From assembly GCA_037127315.1 (NCBI GenBank), contig JBBBDQ010001940.1, forward strand, positions 248,001 to 312,000: DNA of 64,000 bases, in the 5' to 3' direction. The stretch comes from Ascarosepion bandense. Taxonomy: Eukaryota; Mollusca; Cephalopoda; Sepiida; Sepiidae. Below are positions 24,462 through 35,182 of this stretch, piece after piece; positions within the stretch are counted from its first letter, which is position 1, and each line of letters opens with the position of its first letter. A program made the translations under genes and the position numbers. The notes below the pieces were generated by a model, which was given only the letters and a program-made list of their open reading frames with translations, had not been told where the DNA came from and did not search any database.

Positions 24462-24650
24462 GTGTAACCCTAATATAAGACAGTTGTCGGGACCGGATAA
24501 AAGTTATCTTATATCCGGGTTTGTCTTATATCCGGGTTTTGTCTGTTTTATATACATTACCATAGGCTCTAATTTGGAACCAGAGAAAATATATCTTATA
24601 TCCGGGTGTATCTTATATCATGGTCTCTTATATCCGGGTTATATTATCTT
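24460..24650 (+). mobile_element. Small palindromic MITE, copy 2
   Basis: It starts CAGTGTAACCCTAATATAAG next to a (CA)n tract. It ends with CTCTTATATCCGGGTTATATTA, the inverted form of the start. Internally TTATATCCGGG recurs at least four times in one direction. The middle (ATTACCATAGGCTCTAATTT) matches copy 1 at 4655-4765 in reverse complement. No ORF. Probably moved by a Tc1/pogo-like transposase. Confidence 0.7.
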
Positions 24651-25670
24651 GCTTCCGATTAGTTAAAAGCTGTTTCTGAAACAATGTCGTGTGTTTTCTA
24701 TTACATCTGTGTCTGAATTCATGAGATTTATAATTTTTTCAATAACTTAAATTGATGTTCACTTCCTATAAATCTTTGGTGCCTTTCACAAGATCTTTTT
24801 ACATAAAAAATTGTTAGCACAACAGACTGAGTGTTATGAAATATGGTTTCTTTCGTGTTTTCTCAGTTCAGCTATAGTCATTAATGCCCCATATTAATGC
24901 CACGTATTCTGTCCTTCTCGTTACTGATTAGACACTTATATAGTTTCTATGCTAATTAGGCAATCATTTGCATATCACTACATCTCCCTAAAACACAGGG
25001 GCCTTCGGTCATTTCTTCCAATCTTTAATTTGTTTTCGGGGTTTCATTGATATCCACACTCCCCCGATATACAAATGAAGATCTCGACCTGTCTCGTAAT
25101 CCAGAACCGTGTTCTTCATTCATCAACTTTTTCGAAGAGTTCGTGTATTCATTTTGGTTATCTTTGTCATGCATACATTCATCCTGTAAAGTTGGGTTTC
25201 ATTTTTGTTTTGCAAAATCATTATTTGAATTATTAGTGGACATTTAATTATTTTTTCCTCTTCATATTCGTCTCGTGACCTAATTTGATCTATATGTTCA
25301 AGTATGCGACGTTCATTTCTTCTCATTAATGCTGTTTTTGTTTCCTTTTGCATTATGAAATTTTCCTTTTTTGGGAACTGCTTCCTTATTCTTTTTATAC
25401 CGCATTCTTTCATCGGTAGAATATGACATAGTTAAAGGAGTTCTGATTTCTTCTGAGTTCTTCACTGAGTTAATTAATGTTATCGCGTTAATTTCCAACA
25501 TCCAACATCATTTCCAACAACTCGTGATTATTATAATCATTTTTTTTTTCAATTTGCAACAATGATGGGTAGTACTTCAAATTTGTTTTCCAGTTCTAGG
25601 GAACCTTCAAAATATTTCATGGTTTTCTTTTTAACTCTACACACTGCTTGGAAATAGTTCTCTTTTATTT
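24651..25670 (-). other. Unassigned region with broken minus-strand ORFs
   Basis: From about 25600 to 25000 the - strand reads a lysine/glutamate-rich sequence (for example LELENKFEVLPI, RMRYKKNKEAVPKKGKF, YETGRDLHLYIGG) interrupted by stops. It could be a decayed retroelement ORF1 or gag, but no motif settles this. Confidence 0.3.
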
Positions 25671-25715
25671 ACGGAGGTTACAAAGTGGAAGCACTCAAGT
25701 GAATACGAAATAAAA
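25671..25715 (+). repeat. 45-bp repeat shared with 27060-27103
   Basis: ACGGAGGTTACAAAGTG and ACTCAAGTGAATACGAAATA occur in both places, differing by a small indel. Confidence 0.8.
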
Positions 25716-26920
25716 TTATTACAGGTCTTTCCAGATGCTAGGCATTTATATCCATAGAACTAACATTTTGTTACGGTTTTCTTCAGCAAGTAGATGACAG
25801 CGACTTCTTAATTACTTTGTTTATTTTTTATTTTTATTTATTTTTTCTATTAATTCTTGTTGTCGAATGAAGTCAAATCAGGTGTTCAAGGACATATTTC
25901 CTAATTGCAAATGTTCTAGAATTTTGTAGCGGTGTGTTGCATGGTTCTTTAGTTTCAATGGAATTCTTCTTCACCTTTTTGAATATCCCTTCCAAGTTTT
26001 GCAAACTCTCAATATCAAGACGCATCTTAGACGATGCTAAAATTTTGTAACAGGTTAGTCAGCTTTCCGTCTACTAGTCATGAATTTTGCTTTCGCTGCA
26101 ATTACTAATCTCTTTTTAAGTCGCATATGTTTCTGTATCATCTGACTTATTTTATCAAAAGCCAGATCTTTCCAGTTTCACTGGATGAGCCATTGTTGAA
26201 ACTTTTATTATAGCTTCAATATCTAAGCAGTTCGTCATTCTGTGTCCAAGAAATTATAGCTGTCTATTTCTGATTCTGAATATAGGTGTCATTTTTGTTT
26301 CCATTTTCCTTTAGGCTTACGTGCTCTTTTCATTTAATTCTCAGCATCCTTACTGTTGTTAACAGAAATTAATTTTTTTTTCTTGAGCTTTTAAAATATT
26401 CACCGATAGCAATAAATTTAAGGCCTCAAAAACCTTGTTAAATTTTATTGTTGTATTGCTTTTATAGCAGTAAAGTGTAATGCGTCCAGCCAGGGGCTTC
26501 GGTGCGTGCAGTGAAATTATTAAAAACTTAAAATGTTAAAAGAAACAAATTTTATTGGTTGAAAATTATATCAGAAGAAAAAAATATTTGCAAACGGGGA
26601 ATAATAAAACACTAGGGAACCGATTTGAAACTCAGGAAATTGCAGTGAGAGATCTTGTAATTATCCAGTCTACCAAACTCTCTTTAACAATATGACAGCA
26701 AACGGTAGAAGGGACTAGAATCGTGGGTCCCTGAATACTGCTCAGTGTGTCCAGGCATTAGGACGGCCCAGGCAACCATAGTGCGTGCAAGAAAATCTAC
26801 TAAACTCTAATAGAGACTGAAATAAATGTAGAGAAAGATTTGCATAATCGTTTCAGTAAATATTTTACCTCAAGAGAAGTTTGCTGTATTACGACTGATA
26901 GTCCATGTTATTTTGAAAGG
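25716..26920. other. Non-coding stretch
   Basis: AT-rich, with no supported gene or repeat. Confidence 0.45.
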
Positions 26921-26922
26921 TT

Positions 26923-27088
26923 GCTAGCATCTATAAACGGCTTAGATTTGTTGCATCATTCAAGGCAAATCTTATCGAAGAAATTGTAAATATTCTAAAT
27001 TCTAATGTCGATGAAAGCTTACCAACTGATAAAGTTGAAGAAATCATTAATGTAGAAGCACGGAGGTTACAAAGTGAAGTACTCAAGT
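26923..27088 (+). pseudogene. Short ORF fragment, probably of a retroelement
   Basis: A 54-codon open stretch encodes an acidic, helix-prone sequence with ANLIEEIVNIL and DKVEEIINVEARRLQSE and ends with a stop at 27086-27088. Its last 29 bp belong to a repeat also found at 25671-25715, and LTR-like DNA follows. This suggests the end of a gag or pol-like ORF of an unidentified element. The preceding frame is closed by a stop. Host exon is the less likely alternative. Confidence 0.35.
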
Positions 27089-27099
27089 GAATACGAAAT

Positions 27100-27640
27100 A
27101 AAAACATCTCTCTTTTCTTCGCTGTTTTCAAATTCGCAAGCCAGTGCGAAAGTCTATTTTTGACCAATAAAATAAAGGATTGGCTCCGTAGTGAAGTAAA
27201 AGACCAAGGCAAATTTCGCGAGCCAGACTGAATTATTTTCTAACCAATGGAAGGGTGATTTTCAAAACTGAGGGAAAGTAACAAGCCAATGTCAAATCTT
27301 CTTTAATATAAAAAAAGATATGAAGTTGAATCAAAGAGAGACAAGGGAACAGAGAACAGAGGATAAAATATAGCAAAAAAATAGTCTTGCCGCATCCGAT
27401 GATCTCTCATTTTCTCTCTCGTGCTGCTTTCTTTATCTCTCCCTTTTCGTTTTCATCTACTCGCCGTCCAGAATATAAAGAGAGGAATAAAGACTTTACA
27501 ACTACATGTTGATATACACAGCGAAACATAGATATCTTTTTTGCACAAATCACATTTCACTAAAATAAGCGAGCTCTGAATTCTTTAAACTCTTTACTAC
27601 TCTAAGTTTCTGTAGTGGACGAAGCGTCCATTACTAATTT
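27100..27640 (+). repeat. LTR-like block, family 3, copy 2
   Basis: A promoter-like order is seen. Three degenerate copies of an AATTCGCAAGCCAGTGCGAA motif come first, interspersed with CCAAT/ATTGG boxes. A TATA-like AATATAAAAAAAG follows near 27305, a pyrimidine-rich stretch, then AATATAAAG and a poly(A)-signal-like GAATAAAGAC near 27487. Shared motifs occur at 19950 and 28690-28870. Ends not defined. Confidence 0.4.
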
Positions 27641-27879
27641 AGATTTACGAGTCGACTCGACGTAACTGGGTGGTGAAATAAAACAGGCAATAAGAAAGAA
27701 CGAGTTGGAGAAAGTAACGAGAAAAACAATATATTAACAAAGGTTACATAGGGTTGAGAGCATGCATAAGTAAGTAAAATTAAGGAAAGAGAAGTTCTTT
27801 TTCTAGCTGAAAGAAAGGTTTGTACAATCGTTAAGATTATCGTCAAGAGTTCAAAGTTCAAATCCTTGATGAAATTATT

Positions 27880-27965
27880 CAGACAGAAAACAAGGTTCTG
27901 TGTCTGTGTATGCGTTTAGGCAAGAAAGTCAGACAGTAGACAAAGTTCTGTGTCTGTGTGTGCGT
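27880..27965 (+). repeat. Short tandem duplication
   Basis: Two imperfect units of about 49 bp share CAGACAG...GACAA(G)GTTCTGTGTCTGTGTRTGCGTT. A (GA)n tract follows at 27971-27988. Confidence 0.75.
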
Positions 27966-28129
27966 TGAGTAGAGAGAGAGAGAGAGAATTACATGCGAAT
28001 GTAGTAGTCTTAGGCAGTCTGTGGATTTCTACTGACGAAGGTTGGAAAAATTGTGAATTTATGTATAGAAAGTTATTTTATGTAAGGTCCAGTTTGAATG
28101 AAAGTTAATGTGCATAGTGTTAATGTCGG

Positions 28130-28322
28130 TGAGAAGAAAAATAAAAAAAAATTTGCGCCACTAATTGCTACCCGCAATTAGTGCGCGTGTGTTTGTGTGA
28201 GTTAGGGAGACATGTCTGCTCTTGTCCCAGGACGAAATCCTAACTAGCGTACCACGTGACGTTCTCCCTTTTATTGGCATAGTTTACGCGGGAACTAAGT
28301 TATCACGTGAACGCTGAGTGAC

Positions 28323-28340
<18 letters not shown>
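28130..28340 (+). promoter_or_regulatory. E-box-bearing promoter-like repeat, copy 1
   Basis: A TGCGCCACTAATTGC...GCAATTAGTGCG inverted repeat is followed by two palindromic CACGTG E-boxes (TACCACGTGA near 28249, TATCACGTGAA near 28299) with ATTGG between them. The same order of motifs recurs at 31735-32010. It probably belongs to an LTR U3. Confidence 0.45.

Positions 28341-28373
<33 letters not shown>
28322..28373. repeat. (TG)n microsatellite
   Basis: About 25 uninterrupted TG units; the cysteine/valine-rich ORF here is an artefact. Confidence 0.97.
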
Positions 28374-28374
<1 letters not shown>

Positions 28375-28469
28375 AAACCCCACATTTCTCTTAGAACATT
28401 TTCACAGCTTAATAATTTCATACATACAAATTGGACATTATTCTGCTCTATAAATAAATTTTTACTAAT

Positions 28470-29310
28470 TTATACTAATGAGACAGTTTATATTTTCAAC
28501 CTTTTGATAATTTTAAATTTTGGGGAATTCAGTTATGTTTGGCTCAAGGCCGATTTAACAAACATGATCGAGCTCCCTACAGTACTCAGGTCAGCAATGA
28601 CGAAGTGGAGGCGGAGGAAAAGAATACTTGTAGTGAGTGAGGAATAATAACTCCTTCAAATTCGGGTGAGTTGAGAAAGAAGAGAGAAAGTAATTCGTGA
28701 GCCTATGTGAAATTTTCTTTGGAACAATGAAAACTTTGCCTTCACAAATTGACCGGTGAGCTGAGAAGTAAGAAAAGATTTCGCGAGCAGATGGACCATT
28801 GAAATCCCTGCCTTCACAAAAATTAGCCAGTCTGCCAAGAAGAAGGGAAGAAAAGTAGCAAGCCTATGTGAAATTCTTTTTTTTTATATAAAAATGAGGA
28901 GAAAAATTAAATTGGGGGAAGATTTCTGAAGTTATGTGAAAGACTTCGTTTCTATTCACCATGACCAGTGTTGAATTTCTCACCAGTGTAACATTATTTG
29001 CCAGTTATATTATCGGCATCTAAACAAACTCATATCACTTCAAATAATGTTTCTCTCTTTTCATGACAATACGTTAAAACTACGGACTTTAAGAATTCTA
29101 ATATATTTTCCTGAAATTAGCTACTGACACTACTTCAAGCATTTGAATTCATGAATAAAATCTTTATCTCGTTTTGTTCAATTTACCCGTGTGTTTCCTT
29201 GTTTTCCTTGTCGTTATCCTCCTTTATTAATTTTCTTTGGCGTGGATAATAAACTGTTCATTTTAATTCTTAAGTGCCACGCCACGCCACTATAGGCTAG
29301 ACCAGGTAAA
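28470..29310. repeat. LTR-like block, family 3, copy 3
   Basis: 28470-28590 matches 20545-20660. 28680-28870 carries three AAGCCTATGTGAAAT / TTTCGCGAGCAGATG motifs resembling those of copy 2. A TATA-like TTATATAAAAATG follows near 28886 and AATAAAATC near 29154. CCACGCCACGCCACTATAGG (29276-29295) is GC-richer. Confidence 0.4.
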
Positions 29311-29661
29311 TCAAAATAGAGGCGAAGTTCAAAGAATGAATTGGTGATAGGATACGTTGGAACTCGAACCTAGTATTAACTGCTAACTAGTAATATTTAG
29401 AATTATAAATCTAGCGTGCCCCTTTTCAAGAGTTCTGTCAAGTTAATGGATGACTCTGAATCGTAACACAGGGACTCTAAAGAATTTTTTATAATAAAAT
29501 TAGACAACAAAGGCCAAATCCATTTTCAAATAGTTTCCTTCAAAATGGGCCGAGATTAAATAAGCATATTGAGTTTCAGACCTCAATCCTAGTTGTTCAC
29601 ACTTGATTGAAAGTCAAAACAAGTTTAACAGACGAGATTATGAGAGAATAATATATTATGA
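29311..29661. other. Non-coding stretch
   Basis: No gene or repeat recognised. Confidence 0.45.
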
Positions 29662-30381
29662 TGGGTTGCTTATCTATTCCTTTTCTAGTTGTAGTGGGAG
29701 TCCGTTCTAGTGAAGGGTAGTTGTATATTGTTGCAGGTTAACGGAATTTGGCCTTGTTGTAGATAGCCCACTATAAGTCATAAACTAATTACAAATCAAG
29801 AAAAGCAAATTGAGTTGAAAATAACATTTTTATATATACACATATCAATTAATGTTTTTACAATTAAAGTAATAACTTGAAGTATAGGTCCAAGGGAGGT
29901 TAAAATGTTCATGGCAAATAATAAGCTGAAAGAGATTTAAGGCTTAGGAATGTGGGGAGCGTGTAAGTGAGGAATATCTTTGATGTAGTCGCTCCTTAGG
30001 TCAGTAAGTAGTTTTGAGACAGGGGAGAAAGAAAGAGGCAAGCGTAGTAGCCACTTGACTTAGGTCAAGGGGGTATTGATTACTCTCTTCTCCTCAAGGT
30101 CTGCCCAATGGGGTCTGTCTGTATCTGCTTTTTATATCTTCTTTTTGGATCACAGCAGCTCGTTTGGGATTTCACACTTGTATTTGATTCTGGGCTTCCC
30201 ATTGGCTGATAAATAAAATTCGCGTAGGCACGCGAAATGGAAATTTAATATTTGATTAACTTTTATTTTTCAACCGGAACATCTGCGCGGACCCGGATGC
30301 GCAACGACGACTTTTGATCATTTGCTTTTTGGTCGTGAATCGCTAACATCCAGTCCATCGCTTTTGCTCGGTATCACCACA
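29662..30381 (-). repeat. LTR-like repeat, family 1, copy 2 (longer)
   Basis: Same family as 896-1539 and same orientation. On the - strand it begins TGTGGTGATACCGAGC. It has CCAATGGG and, near 30140-30131, AAGATATAAA as possible CCAAT and TATA boxes, and ends near GCAACCCA. The size of about 720 bp suits a gypsy or BEL LTR. No target-site duplication or adjoining internal region was recognised. Confidence 0.55.
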
Positions 30382-31734
30382 ATATGAGTGATTTTATACT
30401 GTTATTTTGCTTTCTTTACAGTAAGTTTCACATCTAAATTTGATTTTCCTACACGTTTTCATTCAAGTAAATGAGGTAAGACTGAAATTGATGATCGAAA
30501 AAGATGCATTCATCAATTGTTATCGACTTCAAAATCCACGGAGAAAAGCAGATTTCATAAGTTCTAAAGCGTGAACAAAATATTAACTACCTTCATTCTT
30601 AATAAATTTGATCAAATTTGCCTCCGACGTGATCGCGTGTAGTTTGAGTTATCATTCTTGATTTTCACAAGAGACGCCCATCCTATTCACAGTTAAGCAC
30701 ATATTTAGGCCTTGTTGATAATAATAATCAGCGTTTTCTGATGTAAAATGTATTCAAGATACTTAACTCTGAGATTGCAAAAAGAGAAAGAATTCCTATA
30801 ACTAATATCTATATCTTCCACAACTTAATTCTTCAGTAAAATATCTCGAAAGGATTATGTAGCATTTTCCTCTTTACAACTAAAGTTCTCTTTGCTTTTT
30901 ACGTTGCCAAAATAAAAGGCAGCTTCTAGAATTCTACCGCACAACAATTTGAATCACCAGCTTCTAAAATAGTAAGAGGCCACAATCCAAAGCGACACGC
31001 ATTCGCAACATGTGCAAGTTATTTATCTCCTCTAACACAATCACAGAGACACTACAAATATCGTAGTCACTACGTAGTCAACAGCGAGTTTGGCCACAAT
31101 TACAGCTTGGTAAAATAAATAAAAAAAAAAGAAAGGTTGTCGGTTCCCACCACATATCTTTGCCAGTTTCACCAAGACGCCGTTAGAGGGCAGTGTTAAG
31201 AGCCTATAAAAACGGAATATGTTCTGTCTTCTTTTTGTCCTCTCAGCATACTGTAATGATGACACTATTGGGGCCTCATATGCACAAGGCCATTTCCCAA
31301 AGAACTTCCTAACAAAATTTCTGCATTCCAACAATCATTTTATACGGTTGAAATCATTCATGAAATTAGCAAATGGAACATTGAATAAAATGGTCAAGGC
31401 ATTAATTGTAATTATATAAAATGTATTAAGAAATAACAAGAATGACATACTTCGTACAGACGTTGAATGTGTCTGATTAAAATGTCTTTCATTTTCTGCA
31501 TAAGATTGTGTTACAACAATTGAGGTAAGTTGTAAAGTTCTTTGTCGCTGGAAAATTTATCAGTGTCATATGTAAGTTGTGTTAGGAATAATTTTGATAG
31601 AAGATTGGTGAAAATTTCTGAGTCCATGAATAAGTTCATCTTTGTAAAGATTAGAAGAATGATTAGTAAGAGAAAATGAGTTGGTCTTTACATGTTGTGC
31701 GTGTTAGGATTCTGTGCCAACTGTAGTAATTTGT
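30382..31734. other. Non-coding stretch
   Basis: No supported gene. 30600-31330 is moderately GC-richer than its surroundings, but its short ORFs carry no recognisable domain. Confidence 0.45.
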
Positions 31735-32010
31735 ACGAGTGTTATTTAAAGAAATAAAAAGGCATCTACTTGCGTCTTGCAATTAGTGCGGGTGTGTGAG
31801 AGAATTGCTTGATATTGAAGAGTGCGAACCCCGCAATAGCATGCTGCTATTGGGGGCAGGAGTGAACTGCCTTGCTTTGTGTTATCTGGTTCTGCTGCAA
31901 CTGTTCCTGGGTGTACCACGTGTCTGTAATATATACATCCCGTAAACAAGCGGGAAAGAAAGATTATCACGTGGAAATACACGTGATCATAACACTAACA
32001 GGAACCTTCT
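31735..32010 (+). promoter_or_regulatory. E-box-bearing promoter-like repeat, copy 2
   Basis: GCAATTAGTGCGGGTGTGTG aligns with copy 1 at about 28173. TACCACGTGTCTG and TATCACGTGGAA followed by ACACGTGATC give three CACGTG/ACGTG boxes. A short hairpin CCCGCAATAGCA/TGCTATTGGGG lies near 31829-31856. AAATAAAAAGG near 31752 could be a poly(A) signal or a TATA-like box. Confidence 0.45.
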
Positions 32011-32679
32011 CCCAAGTATGGGTATATATTTTCCCCTTAATGAATGAACTTTGACACACAACACGTATAGGAGTGCGTGTATAACCAACAGAATTATTAA
32101 CTTTTTTCAATGTATTTTTTTTGTATGCATACTAAGGTATATTCTCTCCTTTGGTACTCAGTTAAAAAAAAAATATATAAAATATCACCTTGTTGGAATC
32201 CATTACGTTTCCTTATATCAGCTATTGCTTTTAGTCTAACTAGGAGCAAGTGTCACAACAAGGTGAATGCATGAACAGGGGTGCAATAATGAATTAGTAT
32301 ATTACTGTTCTTCTTATTAAGAGAAAAAATCATTTTTTCGACCGGTTGACGTGATAATACTTTTTTGACAAGGGTTCGTTGTAGGTTCACGTATAGTTCG
32401 CGGCGATGAAGATAAGACGGTGACAGTTCATGGGATGATGAAAATCAAAATGAAATGAATTGCGGCGGATAGCTGACGAAGACGTATATGAGTCAAATGA
32501 AAAATATACGAGCGGAGATGTGTGATTCTTATTTGTCGTCGTTGGCTTTATCTCGGCTATGGCCTACCATTGTTTTGATATTACAGTAAACATCAAGAAA
32601 ACCAATGTCCTTGTACAGCTCCAAATATCATCAATTTATCCAAGATTTTAATATTAATATGTGATACAACCCTAGAACA
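32011..32679. other. Non-coding stretch
   Basis: No supported gene; 32330-32560 is moderately CpG-bearing but unassigned. Confidence 0.4.
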
Positions 32680-33015
32680 AGTAAAAGCAGCCTTTTATCA
32701 AACAAGTTCACCTCAGAAAAGTATGCGAACAAAGAATCAAAGCTGCAGATAGGGCATTTGAAAAGTTAATCAAGCGTGTCTTCAGTAACAAAGGTCTCAA
32801 AAAGTATGGTCTATAATGCTGTTGTCATTTCGACTTTGCTATATGGTTGTGAAACCTGGACTCTTTTTTGTCGCGATGTTCACATATTAGAACACTTTCA
32901 CCAGCAAAAGCTTCCTTCAATCTTGCACATCAAATGGCATTATTATGGGACTATCACCAACATCCTGGAAAGAGCTAATAATCAAAGCATCAAATCGCTG
33001 ATTCTTATTCGATAA
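32680..33015 (+). pseudogene. LINE endonuclease-reverse transcriptase fragment (C-terminal region)
   Basis: The 79-codon ORF reads VYNAVVISTLLYGCETWTL and EHFHQQKLPSILHIKWHYYG, then NILERANNQSI. This is the region downstream of the RT catalytic core in common invertebrate non-LTR elements. Upstream, 32690-32775 continues the similarity in other frames. Both ends are truncated. It directly adjoins the gypsy RT fragment on its 3' side, so the junction marks a nested or recombined insertion. Confidence 0.75.
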
Positions 33016-33040
33016 ACCAACAAACGATTTTATTTCAAAA

Positions 33041-33710
33041 ATGTTTTTTGAAAACAATTATATGCCTTTCAGACTACGGAACGCATCATGTACTTTTCAG
33101 AGAATGATGGACAATATCTTTCGTGATACTGATTATAACTTTGTATATATTGACGATATCCTTATATTCTCAGAAGATGAAGAAACTCATTCCAGGCATG
33201 TCGACCAAGTACTACAAAAACTAAGTGAGCACGACTTTAAAATTTGTCTTTCCAAATGTATATTTAGTGCTAATGAGTTAGACATTTTAGGATTTCACAT
33301 TTCTTCTAATGGTCTCAAACCCAGTGCTAAAAAATTGAATGAATTAAGTGAATTTCCTCAACCAAACGATTCTAAATCACTACGCCGATTCCTCGGAATG
33401 GCAAAATTTTATAGGAAACTTGTGCCAAATTTCAGTAATATTATATTACCTCTCACGGAAAAAATACGTTTAAACCAAAATTTAAAATCCTTAACCTTAA
33501 CAAAGGAAGAAATTGAATCTTTCGAAAATATAAAAAACTCTTTATCAAATGTAACGGTTCTAGCTTTCCCCAGCTCGAACGCTAACAACTATAAACTTGT
33601 AACAGACAGTTCAAATTATGCAGTGGGTGCAGCACTTCACCAAATGATTGATAATCAACCCATCCCCATAGGTTTCTTTTCAAAGAAATTATCCCAAACC
33701 CAACGAAAAG
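33041..33710 (+). pseudogene. Ty3/gypsy RT-RNase H fragment, second copy
   Basis: An open frame of 233 codons. It has YMPFRLRNASCTFQRMMDNI, YIDDILIF (catalytic YIDD at 33146-33157), LGFHISSNGLKPSAKKLNEL and RRFLGMAKFYRKLVPNFS. The start of RNase H follows (LVTDSSNYAVGAALHQM, then FFSKKLSQTQ) before similarity stops at about 33708. It is the same family as the minus-strand element at 15520-18790, but with fewer lesions, so it is either a younger insertion or one under less decay. It lacks the RT N-terminus, the rest of RNase H, and integrase. Confidence 0.88.
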
Positions 33711-33890
33711 GAAAACTAATTGAAGATTTCTTTATACGTTAGGTTCTCATTCGCTATAGCCACTGTGCACTAGGTTCCTCTTCTTAAATAATAAAACTCT
33801 TTTAGCATCGTGTTACCTTGCCTGTCTTGTGAATTTTAGTGGTATATTAGCAATTCATCAGTCGGGACCCCAACGCTGCATCAACCGACT
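33711..33890 (+). repeat. LTR-end/primer-binding-site-like segment
   Basis: AATAATAAAACTC near 33788, a GTTACCTTGCCTGTCTTGTG block, and then CAG followed by TCGGGACCCCAACG (33863-33876) resemble an LTR R-U5 end. The final motif would be a tRNA-Trp-type primer-binding site (consensus TGGTGACCCCGACG, three mismatches), as used by CsRn1-like elements. Tentative: only one copy is seen. Confidence 0.35.
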
Positions 33891-33975
33891 CTATCGAAGG
33901 GAAGCAATTCTCTTTAGATTTTGTTTTATTCGCTTTGTTTCTGTGGGAAGGGAAATATAGTAGAGATTTTAGGCT

Positions 33976-35182
33976 CGATGCTCGAGCTGTTGTCCTTGAT
34001 ATCTCGAAAGCATTTAACAGAGTTTGACAAGCTGGCCCTCTGTGTAAGCGCCGGGGCTACGGTATTTCTGGGCGGTTATTTGATTTAGTCCAATCGTTCC
34101 TATCAAATATTGAAATTAAAGTTGTTTTGAATGGGAAAGCTTCCAGATCCTTTCATACAAACGCGGGCATCCATCAAGGCTCTATCCTAGGCTCTACGCT
34201 CTTTTTGATCTTCATCAATGATCTTCCTGATGTAATCGCTATGCAAATGGCACCACCATTTACGCTCGTCTTAATAAGAAATCTGCCAAGGCCGACAAAA
34301 TAAACCTGACTGCTGCACTCCAAAAAGACCTCTAATCTGTGATTGAATGGTTTAGAAAACGACTAATAAATTTTATTGCCTCCAAAACGAAGCTGCTCTC
34401 TTTTAACCACCAGAGAGAAACATTCCTGCTTATCATCAGAATGGATACCGCTATTTTCCTAGAGAGCAATGCAGGCACTGCGTTTCTTTAGTCTCACTCT
34501 CTCAAATGACCTCAAATAGGATGCTTACATTGAATCCGTAGCTGCATCTACTGCTACGAAAGTTGGTTTACTGTGTCGGGCCAGAAAGTTTTTCTCGTCA
34601 GAATCCATTTTGCACATTTATAAATCTACTATTTGTCCTTGCATTGAATATTGTTACCATATCTGGTCGGGTGCTCCTGTTATTCATCTTGAAGTTCTCG
34701 ACAAAATCCAAAAGAGGATCTGCAATATAATCTATCTTAATTTGGCAGCTAGCCTTCAGTCACTTTCTCACCGATGTGAGGTGGCTTTCCTGTCTTTTCT
34801 ATTAGAATTTAATTGCAACTGCTCTGATGAGCTTTTTTCCCTCGTACCTTGATCACATGTATTTACTGGTGCTACTAGATTGGCATTAAGGTCCCACCTT
34901 TTTACCGTCGAAATATTTAAATGTAACCACCTCTACTACTTTAACAGTTTCTTTTCTCGCACTTCCCGTTTGTGGAATTCACTTCCATTTGCATGCTTCC
35001 ATGATGGCTACAATCTCCAAAAGGTTGAATGCAATGTCAATTGGCATCTTTTATCTACTTGATTCCCATACATCTCTTATTTTTTTCTTCGACATCCCCC
35101 GTACCATTTTTATTCTCTCAATGTAACCACCTGAGGACTAGTGGCATTTCTGCCTTGCTTAGGGTGAAATGATTATTAAAAA
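33976..35182 (+). pseudogene. LINE (Jockey/CR1-type) RT and 3' end, copy A
   Basis: The RT domain reads AVVLDISKAFNRV, KVVLNGKASRSFHTNAGIHQ and GSILGSTLFLIFINDLPD, with a stop after FNRV. The C-terminal part at 34610-35060 reads YKSTICPCIEYCYHIWSGAP, LEVLDKIQKRICNII and RTSRLWNSLPFACF. A short 3' UTR ends with GGTGAAATGATTATTAAAAA. Upstream parts (endonuclease, RT fingers) are missing, as in 5'-truncated copies. It is the longest of five copies of this family in the window, all on the + strand. Confidence 0.85.

Noticed and set aside
28318..28647. 109-codon ORF starting with repeated Cys-Val.
   Set aside because: Starts in a (TG)n microsatellite and continues in repeat DNA without any domain.
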